The notes beneath the pieces are model-generated. The model was not told the DNA's origin. It did not search any database and worked only from the letters and a program-made list of their open reading frames with translations. A program made the position numbers and the translations under genes. A stretch of 64,000 nt of DNA from Rozella allomycis CSF55. Its lineage: Eukaryota > Rozellomycota. Shown one piece after another: positions 33,501 to 43,257 of this stretch. Every line of letters starts with the position of its first letter. The stretch's first letter is position 1. The stretch spans positions 1 to 64,000 of the forward strand of contig KE561300.1 of assembly GCA_000442015.1 (NCBI GenBank), given 5' to 3'.

Positions 33501-34702
33501 TCAATATTGAAAACAAATATAATAAAGAAACTATCAAAGAAGAAGTTATTGAATCTCCCAAACAAGACATTGAGTCTTTTAAGCAAGATATTGAATCTCC
33601 CAAACAAGACATTGAATTTTCTAAGCAAGAACAACAACTCGAGTCTCCTGTTAAAGAAGTTAAAGATTCTCCAGTCATTGAAGTTTCAAAGTCTCCTGCT
33701 AAGCACGTGGTTGACTTTGCTAAAGAGTCTCCTCTTAAAGAATCCATTAAACCAACCATTAACGAAACAACTGTGTCTCCTGTGAATAAAGTTTCACCTA
33801 TTAAAGAATCTAATGAATCTTCGATTGAAATCCCCGTTAAATCTCCCATTGAAAGAGTATCAGTGGATTCACCAATTGAAATGACGACTTCACCCATCAA
33901 CGAAGATAACATTCAACCAATGTCTGCAATTGAAGAAAATATTTCCACAAGCTTAAGTTTTGGCAATCAAAAATATGAATCAAAACAATCAACTCCTTTT
34001 GTAGCTCCTCAACAATCTACATTCTTTCAACCAAACATTTCATTCAATAATTCATCTCAACCTTCAACTACTTTCAGTCAGGCCTCGTCAAGTGGTAATG
34101 CATTTGGTCAACCGTCTTCATCGTCCAGTGGCACAGCCTTTGGTCAGACGTCATCATTGAATTCTAATGCTCCAGCTTTTGGTCAAACGTCATCATTGAA
34201 TTCTAATGCTCCAGCTTTTGGTCAGACTTCTTCTTTAAGTTCGAATGCTCCAGCCTTTGGTCAGACCTCCTCTTTAAGTTCTAATGCTCCAGCCTTTGGT
34301 CAGACATCATCATTGAATTCTAATGCTCCAGCATTCGGCCAGTCCTCCTCTTTGAACGCCAATTCATCTGCTTTTGGTCAGACAACATTCGGTCAAACTT
34401 CTTCCTTATCTTCAAATGCGCCTGCTTTTGGTCAAACGTCGTCTTTAACCTCCAATACATCAGCGTTTGGTCAAACCTCATTTGGTTCGACAAACTTTGG
34501 ACAGACCTCTACATTTGGTTCTAATCCTTCTTCTTTTGGTTCTTTGGCTTCAAATAATACACCAGCATTCGGTCAATCATCGGCATTTGGGCAAAATGCT
34601 TTTGGTAGTGTGACACTCGGCCAAACCTCAAATAATGGATTTGGTACTTTTGGAAATCAAGTTAATCAACAGCAGAATTCGCAACAAAAACCAGTAAGAT
34701 AG
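30538..34702 (+). CDS. FG nucleoporin of the Nup159/Nup214 type
   Basis: About 1,360 residues after removal of two introns (29 nt near 30961-30989; 26 nt near 31288-31313). The first 340 residues are strand-rich with blades such as LCIYEHILYIGTGSKIVSVD and FIGIKDGRLKKFDLKRDFEE, fitting the N-terminal beta-propeller of Nup159/Nup214. A Glu-rich repeat block (EERVEKEKERVETVQREEE) comes next. A Ser/Thr/Asn region, a helical coiled-coil part (LVENELRLFRNEMNKISEMR), KPFEFK repeats and SP-rich repeats follow. The C-terminal 240 residues are FG repeats of the type APAFGQTSSLSSN. The FG repeats lie at the C-terminus as in animal Nup214, not internally as in yeast Nup159. The protein should sit at the cytoplasmic face of the pore in mRNA export. 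Confidence 0.75.
31655..31925 (+). repeat. Glu-rich tandem repeats inside the nucleoporin gene
   Basis: Purine-rich in-frame repeats built on gaagagagagttgaaa-type units encode EERVE, REEERVE and EEENVE blocks. The register varies, so this is a coding minisatellite. The long open frames on the opposite strand here are shadows created by the base bias. Confidence 0.8.
34100..34660 (+). repeat. FG-repeat minisatellite in the nucleoporin gene
   Basis: Units of roughly 51 bp encode AFGQTSSLSSNAP (and close variants), repeated about ten times, then shorter FG units (FGQTSFGSTNFGQ). Several units are nearly identical at the DNA level, which suggests recent slippage or unequal exchange. The product is the permeability-barrier FG domain. 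Confidence 0.85.
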
Positions 34703-34789
34703 CAATCTTTTTATTTAATTACAGGGGTACATCATTCACACAAAGAAGAGCTTAAATAAATTCATTCAATAATTATAAAATATTCTTAT

Positions 34790-35474
34790 TTATTGGATAA
34801 TATTATGAGATTTTTCTTCAATTTCATTCTTATGATCACTCAACATTGGTTTCGCTTCATAAATTGCAACCACCGCTTCTCTTTTCATCTACTGTCAAGA
34901 AAAATCATAATTTACTGGCGTATACTCTCCTTTAAATCCAATAAAATAAATCCTAGTCTTTTCACCCCCAAAATTGTCTTCAAAAAACAATGTCAATGTT
35001 TGCACATTCGAAAACTTTGATACTCTGTCTCTCTCTACAATAACCCTTACTTTGTCACATACTCTGCACACTCTTCATACTCCTGCCTCGCCATCTCAAA
35101 CTCTTGCGTCGGCTCAACTTGCATCACATTATCAAAATCTACGTCCATATTCACAAACCTTTCACCTAAATTCAAACATCTTACGCCTTGCACAAACTGG
35201 GACTTTCATCACCACCCTCACTGAACACGCTGATACTCCTGATCTTTATAGATCCTGTAAACGGAATCCGCAATATTATCTGGGAATCAACATCGCTCTC
35301 TACAAAATAACGCTTGCTCAACCTTTCACAGTACGGCCTGAATATCTTTGCTGCATTAGACTCTGCCGTGCAATTAAGACTTGTTACGTTTGCAACATCT
35401 ACATGTGCAAAGAGTGAATATTGTGAATTCAAGTCTTCTTCGATGGAGCTGTGCGAATGGCTGCAGTTGCACAT
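34790..35474 (-). CDS. PITHD1: PITH-domain protein (PITHD1-like)
   Basis: About 200 residues encoded in four exons. The start MCNCSHSHSSIEED resembles the Cys/His-rich N-terminus of PITHD1. The PITH core follows: SLFAHVDVANVTSLNC, IFRPYCERLSKRYFVESDVD, SQIILRIPFTGSIKIRSISV, FVNMDVDFDNVMQVEPTQEF, KFSNVQTLTLFFEDNFGGEK and TRIYFIGFKGEYTP. Three introns of 26-27 nt are inferred. The last ends in AGTAG and joins GEYTP to MKREAVVAIYEAKP, which matches the conserved ending. The PITH domain is also found in thioredoxin-like TXNL1, which associates with the proteasome. Here there is no thioredoxin domain. It is head-to-head with the next gene, with 33 bp between start codons. Confidence 0.85.
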
Positions 35475-35507
35475 TTTTTATTACGAAATTCGGGAATTGA
35501 CTAGGGA

Positions 35508-36067
35508 ATGCTGGCGGATATTGATGGAAATGAGTTTGGAGAGGCTACCGTGGATTCTCGAGGAGAAAATAGGATTTGGTTTGATTTAGTTGATGATGAG
35601 GTCGAGAAACAAATGTGGACGAGATTAAGGGAGAGGTATACCGTAAAGGGCGATAGGATTTTGGTGAAAACACGATATTATGAAACTACGCTGCTGGTTA
35701 CAGAGTTTGAACCCCATCTAGTTGTTTCGGATAGATGTGTAGAGAGAACTACACACTTTGGCCATTATCTGTGTTTGACAGAGACGGACGAACACAAGGC
35801 GGATTATTCATATCTACCTTTGTGCGATGAGCAAGATTGGGTAGATTTTTTTACATTTATTGAAACTTTTGAATGGCCGTTTCTTGAAACAGCAAGTATG
35901 CGGGAACAAGTGGACGGACTTGATGACCTGTTTAATTCACTCAGAAAAGCTAAAGGTATGGTTTCATGTTAAATGCAATAGAACATGCTGACGGCTTAGA
36001 TGGAAATCAAAGGAAAAAGTTTGCAAATAGTTACGCGAATCTATTTGCTGAGGCTTTGGGTTTATAA
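35508..36067 (+). CDS. Conserved-looking small protein, unknown
   Basis: About 178 residues in two exons: a 26-nt intron near 35956-35981 joins SLRKAKE to HADGLDGNQRKKFAN. The N-terminal 110 residues are strand-rich (GENRIWFDLVDDEVEKQMWT; KTRYYETTLLVTEFEPHLVV). The C-terminal helix pair (VDGLDDLFNSLRKAK; KKFANSYANLFAEALG) has a weak look of the C-terminal helices of adaptin-binding p34/Irc6. That resemblance is not strong enough for a name. The ATG at 35508 is the first in frame. The start codon lies only 33 bp from the start of the PITH gene, so the two must share promoter and 5' leader sequence. Confidence 0.65.
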
Positions 36068-36375
36068 ATTGGATACCAGAATAGTGAACACAACCACGAC
36101 ATAAAGCAATATATATCAATCTTATACCATTCAAATGAATTTCAGCAATTTACTTTAAAACTACATTTGAATCTGTAGTCTACAGATTCAAAATCCACTT
36201 TATAGTGCTGGTGCATATTAAGCTTCACATTTATGCCAAGCATTTGCTTAGTTTTTGATTTCCTGAAAACTATATATTCTATGTAAATTTTCACATCATA
36301 TAGCTGTTTTGACTTGACACGCAATATTCTTTTTTGCTTTATCTTTTAAGCCACAATTTGCTTGTAAATTGTTAA
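36068..36375. other. Intergenic, no gene seen
   Basis: About 310 AT-rich bases between the small unknown gene and the cytidylyltransferase gene. They contain a short minus-strand open stretch with no conserved sequence and an inverted repeat of about 9 nt (ctgtagtct/acagattca area near 36172-36190). I see no RNA gene or other element. Confidence 0.4.
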
Positions 36376-37230
36376 ATGGTTAGTAGTGAGCACTTAAACA
36401 TTGTACCCCCGCCAACTAATCGAGCATCCCGCATTTACTGTGATGGTATCTTTGATCTATTCCATTTTGGACATGCAAAGGCCCTTGAGCAGGCGAAAAA
36501 GATCCTACCCCACGTATATTTGATAGTTGGAGGTATAGCATACCATTTAGATATAAAGTTTGCGGTGATGAGATCACACAAATGATGAAAGGCAAAACGG
36601 TTATGAATGAAAAGGAACGGTACGAGAGCGTTAGGCATTGCCGATGGGTTGATGAAGTTGTTGAAGATGCACCGTGGATTATTACACAAGAATTTCTGGA
36701 TCATCACAAGGTAAATAAAATCAGATGTTTTGAAAGATTGACTATGTGGCCCATGATGATATTCCATACAAAATGAACAATTTGGATGATGTCTATAAAT
36801 TTGTTAAAGATCAAAAGAGATTTATTGCTACAAAGCGAACGGGTGGTGTTTCAACATCAGATCTTATCACTAGAATTGTTAGGGACTATGACGAATATCT
36901 GAGGAGAAACTTGGCAAGAGGGGTCCCTGCTAAAGAATTGAATATATCATTTATGAAAGTACGAGTTCATATTTATTAACATAGGAAAGGGAATTATTTG
37001 TTAAAGATAAGGTGCGGGTAATGAAAAAAGGATTGAAAAGAACTATCAGCGAAAGTGAAGACTGCATCAAATGCAATTGGGAGAATACAAGAAGTGAAAT
37101 TTTAATGCTTTTGGACAAATGGGAGAGTAAATCTCATGAATGGATAATGAATTTTACAAGGTTATTTAAATTTAACGACAAAGAAAAAGAAGATTCAAGA
37201 GCGAACGGCCCCAAGAGGTTAAAGTTTTAA
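36376..37230 (+). CDS. PCYT1: CTP:phosphocholine cytidylyltransferase
   Basis: Rate-limiting step of the Kennedy pathway: phosphocholine plus CTP gives CDP-choline. The signature cytidylyltransferase motifs are present: [20 protein letters not shown] (HxGH), then after a 26-nt intron [50 protein letters not shown] and [20 protein letters not shown]. The usual RTEGIST motif is RTGGVST here, a variant also found in some other lineages. A short basic C-terminus follows. The amphipathic membrane-sensing helix is not obvious and the protein is short (about 260 residues), so regulation may differ from animal CCT. The 3' end overlaps the convergent Loc1-like gene by about 12 bp. Confidence 0.93.
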
Positions 37231-37612
37231 AAAAATCATAATAAAAGTTAAGCGATGAAATCTGAAATGCTTTTTGTTATTAGTTATTTCTTTTTTCTTT
37301 TTTTCAGCTCTGATTTCTTGTCATCAATTCGCTTTCGTTTTTCATTTATCCTATCTGCGTGAGTTTGTTCTCTTTCCGCTACTTTTTTAAGCCAAGCTTC
37401 CTATAATAATGTTTTAATTTTTTTGTACTTGTTTCTCCACTTTTTCTTGAATTACTTTATCTTCTTTTTTGTTTACTAGTTCTACAAGTTCCAACATACG
37501 ATTCTGAAATAGAATTAAAATAATGCTATACTTTGGTGACAAAAACTTTTCCTCGCTTGGATTTCTCATCTTTGGATGCTTTGACTCTTTTTTTCACAAC
37601 CGCGTTGATCAT
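37219..37612 (-). CDS. LOC1: Small basic Loc1-like ribosome-assembly protein
   Basis: Three short exons give about 112 residues. Introns at 37504-37531 and 37401-37428 (both 28 nt, GTA...AG on the minus strand) join MINAVVKKRVKASKDEKSKR and GKVFVTK to NRMLELVELVNKKEDK, and VEKQ to EAWLKKVAEREQTHADRINE. The layout (short basic head, RGKxFV strand, then a long charged helix ending KKSELKKRKKE) resembles fungal Loc1, a 60S assembly and nuclear export factor. Similarity is modest. The final 15 residues ([16 protein letters not shown]) overlap the end of the cytidylyltransferase gene and look unlike coding sequence, so a different last exon is possible. Each exon is too short to stand out as an open frame. 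Confidence 0.55.
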
Positions 37613-37762
37613 CAGCCACAAAAGTTGGCACGACTTTCTTGAATCGCTCAATCAATAAATTCAAAATATAAAAATCAATTATCATTCTGATTCATTCAAA
37701 GATTTCTGTATTAGTGAACAGAGTAAACCTATGACGTCCAAGCCACGTAAGTTTATTGTACT

Positions 37763-39840
37763 ATGGGGCTATTGTCGCTCGGAACGCCCCTCCTCTGGCA
37801 AGAAGCAAAAACATATGCTGAGCATGTTCGTGATCATGGTATCGAACAATTTCTGAATGTATATCATCGTGTTAAAGACAGAAATAGAGACGGACTGTTC
37901 TGGGGAGACGAGGTACTTTAAAACAAAAGTGTAAACTCAGGTAGAATACATGCTTCTCTATTTGGACCACGAGAAGAAAAATGTAAAGGTCAATATAAGA
38001 GCCGAGGAAATTTTGAAGACATTGCGAGATCAAGGTCATGACGACGTAATATTTCAACCAGAGTATGGAAGATACATGATAGAAGGTACATACCGTTATA
38101 TATGAAAATATAGCAACCCCAGGAAAACCGTTTGGGTCGTCAACACAAGATCTTTTGAAATTGGAAAGCAACATGAGAAAAAGGCGCGAATTAATTAATT
38201 CGATGCTCAGACCGAATGAATTTCTGATAACTTTAACAAGCTTTCCGTTACTTGGAACGAGTGATTTTATTCATTCTGAAGTGCCCTTGGATGAAAACGC
38301 TGACGCTTCACATTCATTGTTCATTCCTGATAATTTGATTAATATGCATGCGAGATTCAAGTAAAATAAATATTTATGAGTGAAAGAACATTAACTAGAA
38401 ATATTAGAGAAAGGAGAGGTGAGAAAGTAGCGATTAATGTTCCTGTATTTCGTGATACGAATACAAACGTCCCATTTGTAGAAGAAATCGCCCCACATAA
38501 AACATATGGGTTAGAAGGAACAAATAGAAGATTAAATGATCATATTTATTTAGACTGCATGTGTTTCGGGATGGGTTGTTGTTGTTTGCAAGTTACTTTC
38601 CAGGCTTGCAATATTTCAGAAGCCAGAAAACTATATGATGCTCTAGCTGTTTTAACTCCAATCATGGTAGTTAATATATGATTGGTTCATGTAGATGGCT
38701 TTATCAGCAGCCTCTCCAATTCATAAAGGTTACCTTGCTGACACGGATTGTCGTTGGAAAATAATTTCAGGTTCTGTTGATGATAGAACGGATGAAGAAA
38801 GAGGCTTAAAGGTAATTTTTATTAAATGATTTAATAGCCATTAAAGGATAGCAATTATTTAATTAACAAGAGTCGTTATGATTCTATTGATTCGTTCATA
38901 TCCAATGATGATAAATTTAAATCAAAATATAATGATATAAATCTCGTTAAAAATGAAAAGTTATATAGAAGAATGAGAGATAACGGTACTTTGTCTTTAT
39001 TCCACTGGATAGGCGTTGATGAGTTATTGGCGTCTCATATGGCCCATTTGTTTATTAGGGATCCCCTTGTTGTGTACAAAGAGTTGATTGACCAAGACGA
39101 TAAAAACTCTTCTGATCATTTTGAGGTATTATGCAACCATCTAATTACATAGAATATTCAAAGTACAAATTGGCAAACTATGCGTTTTAAGCCACCAACC
39201 GCCAATTCATCAATTGGCTGGCGCATTGAATTTAGATCAATGGAAGTCCAATTGACAGACTTTGAAAATGCTGCTTATGCTTTATTTATTGTCTTGTTAA
39301 CCAGAGCTATTCTCTCATTCAATTTAAATTTGTATATTCCCATTTCCAAAGTTGATCAAAATATGCAAAGAGGGCAGGTTAGAGATGCAGTGCTAAAAGA
39401 AAAATTTTACTTTAGAAACCACTTGTATGAAAGTAAAAACACTATAATTCTTGTCAAAGACGATGACAGCGATGAGTTTGAAGAAATGACTATAGACGAA
39501 ATTATAAACGGAAAAGAAAATGTAGAAGAATTTCCTGGATTGATCGCCATTGTAGAATCGTATTTGGAAACACTATCTTTGGACGTTGAGTCTCAATGTA
39601 GGATATCAAAATATCTTTGTCTCATAAGTGGAAGAGCGAAAGGTAAATATAGAGTCAAGGGTATATTTAGGTAGTGTAAAAACTATGGCTAATTGGACAA
39701 GGCATTTCGTAACCACTCATCCTTTGTACAAGCACGACTCTAAAGTACCTTCAGAAGTTATTTATGATTTTGTTCAAAAATGCAAAGAAATGACTGAAAA
39801 TAACGCTTTTGATGACAATAAATGCAATTGTGGGTGTTAA
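37763..39840 (+). CDS. GCLC: Glutamate-cysteine ligase catalytic subunit
   Basis: First step of glutathione synthesis. Conserved segments in order: [30 protein letters not shown] (glutamate-binding acids), [86 protein letters not shown] and [20 protein letters not shown]. Introns of about 26-30 nt are placed between these blocks, for example just after 37911 and near 38361. The total of about 640 residues is normal. The ending CNCGC is Cys-rich. No modifier subunit is in the window. Confidence 0.93.
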
Positions 39841-39866
39841 TAGTTCAAGCAATAAACCGTTATTCT

Positions 39867-40262
39867 TTATTTATAGTGATGAAACGTATACTTTTGCGGT
39901 CTTTCAATTTTGTGGAACGTCCTTTTACTTAGCTTGCTGGCTATTAGCCTTCGTAGTCTAGTAGTTTGTGTTGCATTCGTATAAGTCATTTTTCTCAATC
40001 TCTTCTTTTTGTAATAATTCTTTCCGAACATTAAATGCCGCGTCCCCGCATGTTTTCTCAAAAATTTTCTCTTAATGGGATCCCATGAAAATCGCCTCTT
40101 TATGGAGCCAAGCGTTTTGTGTGTGTTTCGCACGAACATTAAACTTGTATTATTAAAACTTGTTATTCTATTATTTACAAGCCCATTTACTATTGGGTTT
40201 AATGCAATGGTGGAAAAAGACTTTGAAATTGTTAATGGGGAGCGAAATATTGATCTGAACAT
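39867..40262 (-). CDS. MRPL35: Mitochondrial large-subunit ribosomal protein bL35m
   Basis: 131 residues. The N-terminus MFRSIFRSPLTISKSFSTI is Arg/Ser-rich without acids, a typical mitochondrial presequence. The C-terminal half has the bL35 motifs: IKRKFLRKHAGTRHLMFGK followed by KKKRLRKMTYTNATQTTRL and RRLIASKLSKR. It is a single exon, head-to-head with the 3-ketosphinganine reductase gene (about 28 bp between start codons). Identification rests on the KHAG...KRLRK pattern and the presequence. Confidence 0.85.
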   Translation of the reverse strand: MFRSIFRSPLTISKSFSTIALNPIVNGLVNNRITSFNNTSLMFVRNTHKTLGSIKRRFSWDPIKRKFLRKHAGTRHLMFGKNYYKKKRLRKMTYTNATQTTRLRRLIASKLSKRTFHKIERPQKYTFHHYK

Positions 40263-40290
40263 TTCCAGGGTTTAGTTTGATTTGGGTGAC

Positions 40291-41470
40291 ATGCAAATAA
40301 TTTCGTTTGTTATATTAATTCTCATTGTTTTAGCTATAGTCTCAATAATTGCAGCTTACTATTTGGACAAGCCATTTTCAAAGTTCGAGCCTCGAGGAAA
40401 ACACATCGTGATCACTGGGGGCAGTAGTGGTCTAGGATTTAGTATTGCAAAGTTATTAGTTCAGCAAGGTAATCAAATTAAGGATCTTTGAATGGTGCTA
40501 TGGAGAATTACTAATGATAATAGGTGCTAATGTAACTATAATTGCCCGGAGATTGGATTTGCTAGAACAGGCCAAAACCCAATTAGAAAAGCATGCGGAT
40601 CTATCAAAAACAAAGATTCTTACATTGTCTGCTGATGTATCAAAACATCAAAACATTGCAGCTGCCATTAGTTTGGCGGAGAGTGAGATTGGCCAATCAG
40701 TGGATTACATTTTTACTTGTGCTGGGTACAGTCGACCTGGCTTATTTTTGGATATCGAACCTTTTGAATTTGAAAATGGAATGAAGATAAATTATTTAGG
40801 CACTGTTAATGCAATAAGAGTATCAGAGTTTATTTGCTGGGTTATTAGGCGGCAGTCCAATCCATGATCACGAAAAAGAGAAGAGGAAAAATAATTCTGA
40901 TTAGTTCCACCCTTGGAGTTATGAATCTCATTGGATACTCTCAGTATTCACCCACAAAACATGCAATCAGGAGTAATACAATTTGTGGAAAAATATCTAA
41001 GGTCTCGCTGAAACGTTACATCAAGAACTGCAACCATATCAAGTAGTTGATATTTACTAATATTTTAAAAGATTGATGTCCATATATACTACGTCTCGAC
41101 AATTTTGACTCCCGGATACTTAGAAGAAGTAAGTTGGTGAAAGCGTACGACAGAGGAAAAAACGAAACCAGCAATTACCAAGATTATTGAGGGAACAGAA
41201 ATAAGCGATGCATCACCAGACGCCCGAGCGAAAACTTTAATTGACGGTACAGAGATAACTGCAATGTAAGAAGGGTTAACAAAAAACAATCATGTCATAA
41301 CGTCCGACTTTGTAACCGACATTTTTCGCATTGCTTCTAAAGGTGTTTCTGTTGGATATGGGTTCTATGACTTTGTAATTTCGATATTTGCATCGATAGC
41401 CATTCCTTGTTGGAGGTTTTTCATACAGCATCAAATTAGACACCATGAAAAAAATGAAAAAGTGCAGTGA
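40291..41470 (+). CDS. TSC10: 3-ketodihydrosphingosine reductase
   Basis: Second step of sphingolipid synthesis: an NADPH-dependent SDR at the ER. An N-terminal membrane helix (IISFVILILIVLAIVSIIAA) precedes the Rossmann motif TGGSSGLGFSIAKLL, then TIIARR, FTCAGYSRPG and the catalytic stretch ISSTLG...GYSQYSPTKHAIR (Tyr and Lys in YxxxK). After splicing, the rest reads SLAETLHQELQPYQ, IDVHIYYVSTILTPGYLEE, EKTKPAITKIIEGTEISDAS and a C-terminal hydrophobic helix (YDFVISIFASIAIPCWRFF), all expected of KDSR/TSC10. One intron (about 55 nt, after VQQ) is twice the local norm; the others are 27-29 nt. Confidence 0.92.
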
Positions 41471-41492
41471 AACTACTAAATAAAAATAAATT

Positions 41493-41821
41493 TTATTTAG
41501 ATTGCAATTCTTTAACAAATTGAATATACTCCTTTTGTGCAGTCTACATTTGGAAAGAAGTGAGAACTTACCTCTTTGCTCTTTCCCTTTTGACTATTCC
41601 AGCCGTTCCACTTTGCTTTGCCTTTTAAATCAAGCATGCCTGGTTGTGGGGTAGTGTTGTCACCTTCAATGGCTTGCTTGAAGAGTGAATACAATTTGAT
41701 CAAGTCATCATTGCTTGGTGTAGTTTTTAAACTCTTGGCAGCGTCTGCAGCAGCGATAAATTCAGGCTGTATCACATGTTGAAAAGCATGTTACGTTATT
41801 TGTACTTTTTGGATCAGACAT
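41493..41821 (-). CDS. ACB1: Acyl-CoA-binding protein
   Basis: About 90 residues. It binds long-chain acyl-CoA and buffers or delivers it to lipid synthesis. Exon 1 (MSDPKSTNN, ATG at 41821) joins through a 28-nt intron to PEFIAAADAAKSLKTTPSND. DLIKLYSLFKQAIEGDNTTP follows, then QPGMLDLKGKAKWNGWNSQK (the KWxxW ligand motif) and GKSKE. A second 28-nt intron leads to TAQKEYIQFVKELQSK. All key ACBP residues (Tyr of LYSLFKQA, Lys and Trp of AKWNGW) are present. It starts 25 bp from the divergent EED gene. Confidence 0.93.
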
Positions 41822-41846
41822 TGTTTCTGATTTTTCAAATTCAAAG

Positions 41847-43171
41847 ATGGCATTTGAGTTGGCAAGTGTTACAAATTTGACAGTACAAAAGATCTTAAGA
41901 CTTTACAAAGGGTTTAACCTCGAAACATGTATATGGGATATCGCGAAATCCGTACGAAGTTTTCGATGATGACAGCGAACTGTTCGGTTGTGTTGGAGAA
42001 AGAAAGGTAAAATTTTGTGATTTATTTTAAATCAGATTACTTTTTTAACATTAAATGACGAAAATATTGAAATACAGACTGTTTTTAACGACGACAACGT
42101 AACGGTTGGTCTGATTCTTTATTATAGCCAAGCGAATATTTTTATACTTGTTGTTGGTGTTATGTAGGCGAAAAGTCTTTATTAGCCGCCGGAGGGTTTT
42201 GTGGAATAATTAAGATTGTAGATCCCTGGAATGGTGAATTAGTCAAGGTAGCAAAATCTTGTACTCCATCTTTAGGCCTTATACGGTCACGGGAATGACA
42301 TCAATACACTTAAAGTACATCCCAAAGATTCTACCTTGCTTTTGTCTGGAAGCAAAGATTTTTCAATAAGGCTTTGGAACGTAGAGACAAGTTGCTGCGT
42401 TGCAGTTTTTGCTGGAGAAAACGGTCATTTAGAGCAGGTCTTGGCAGTGGTAACATTATATCTATAAATTTTTTCAGGCCTTTCATCCTTCTGGTAATCA
42501 ATATAAAGGTTTGTAATTTGGGTGATTATTTTGCGTCTGCAGGTATGTGTTCCAATGTCAAAGTGTGGTCTTTGAAATGCGAAAAAGTTAAAAAAGCTAT
42601 TCTAAATTCCAAGGAGGAGAATAATATAAAAACCAGTGATTATCTCAAAGATCAATCTGATTTTTCGTCCAATGAATTACTTGGAATTTCGTACCCATGT
42701 TATTCTACCGGAAGAATACATCGCAACTACATTGATTGTATTGAATGGTATGGTGATTTATTGTTGACAAAATCCGTTCAAAATAAGATTCTTTTGTGGA
42801 AGCCATTTATTTTAGACTTTGAAAAGCCGCAAGGGATTGGAAATGGCAAATCACACCTGATTGCTGAATTGCATGCTGAAGGATGTGATGTTTGGTTTTT
42901 GCAGTTTACGTTAAGTACGGATATGAAAAATCTATTCGTTGGTAATAAGGATGGCTTTTTCATGCATTGGAATTTAGAGAAGCAATTGTCAACAGCAGAC
43001 AAAGTAAATATCTATGGTTTGTTTGAAATCAATCCTTTGTATTCTGCACGATCTAAGCGAGCAAAGACGACTATTCGACAAATTGCATTATCAGGTGACG
43101 GGTCAAAGGCATTAGCTGTCAATGATGGTGGTCAGATTTTGATGTATCGAAAGGGAAATATAATAATATAA
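41847..43171 (+). CDS. EED: Polycomb protein EED (PRC2 subunit, WD40)
   Basis: WD40 propeller that reads H3K27me3 and activates the EZH methyltransferase in PRC2. After splicing: PSEYFYTCCWCYVGEKSLLA, AGGFCGIIKIVDPWNGELVK, ALYGHGNDINTLKVHPKDST, LLLSGSKDFSIRLWNVETSC, then YFASAGMCSNVKVWSLKCEK. The EED-specific RIHRNYIDCIEWYGDLLLTK, CDVWFLQFTLSTDMKNLFVG and TTIRQIALSGDGSKALAVND complete it. The order and wording match EED, not a generic WD40 protein. The aromatic-cage residues (Tyr/Phe/Trp in FYTCCW and the IEWYGD region) appear kept. The N-terminal joins (41850-42000) are uncertain. The junction at 42494-42521 lacks a normal AG acceptor. Confidence 0.88.
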
Positions 43172-43257
43172 AATAAAATAATAACTATTTTTATATAAAT
43201 ATCATAAATATGATAAAAATGATCTTTGAATTGAGTTTGTTAATTTCAGTGGCTTGG

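Noticed and set aside
34974-35417. Plus-strand open frame of 147 residues, Thr/Leu/Ser rich
   Set aside because: Antisense to the PITH-domain exons, which have clear homology and splice sites.
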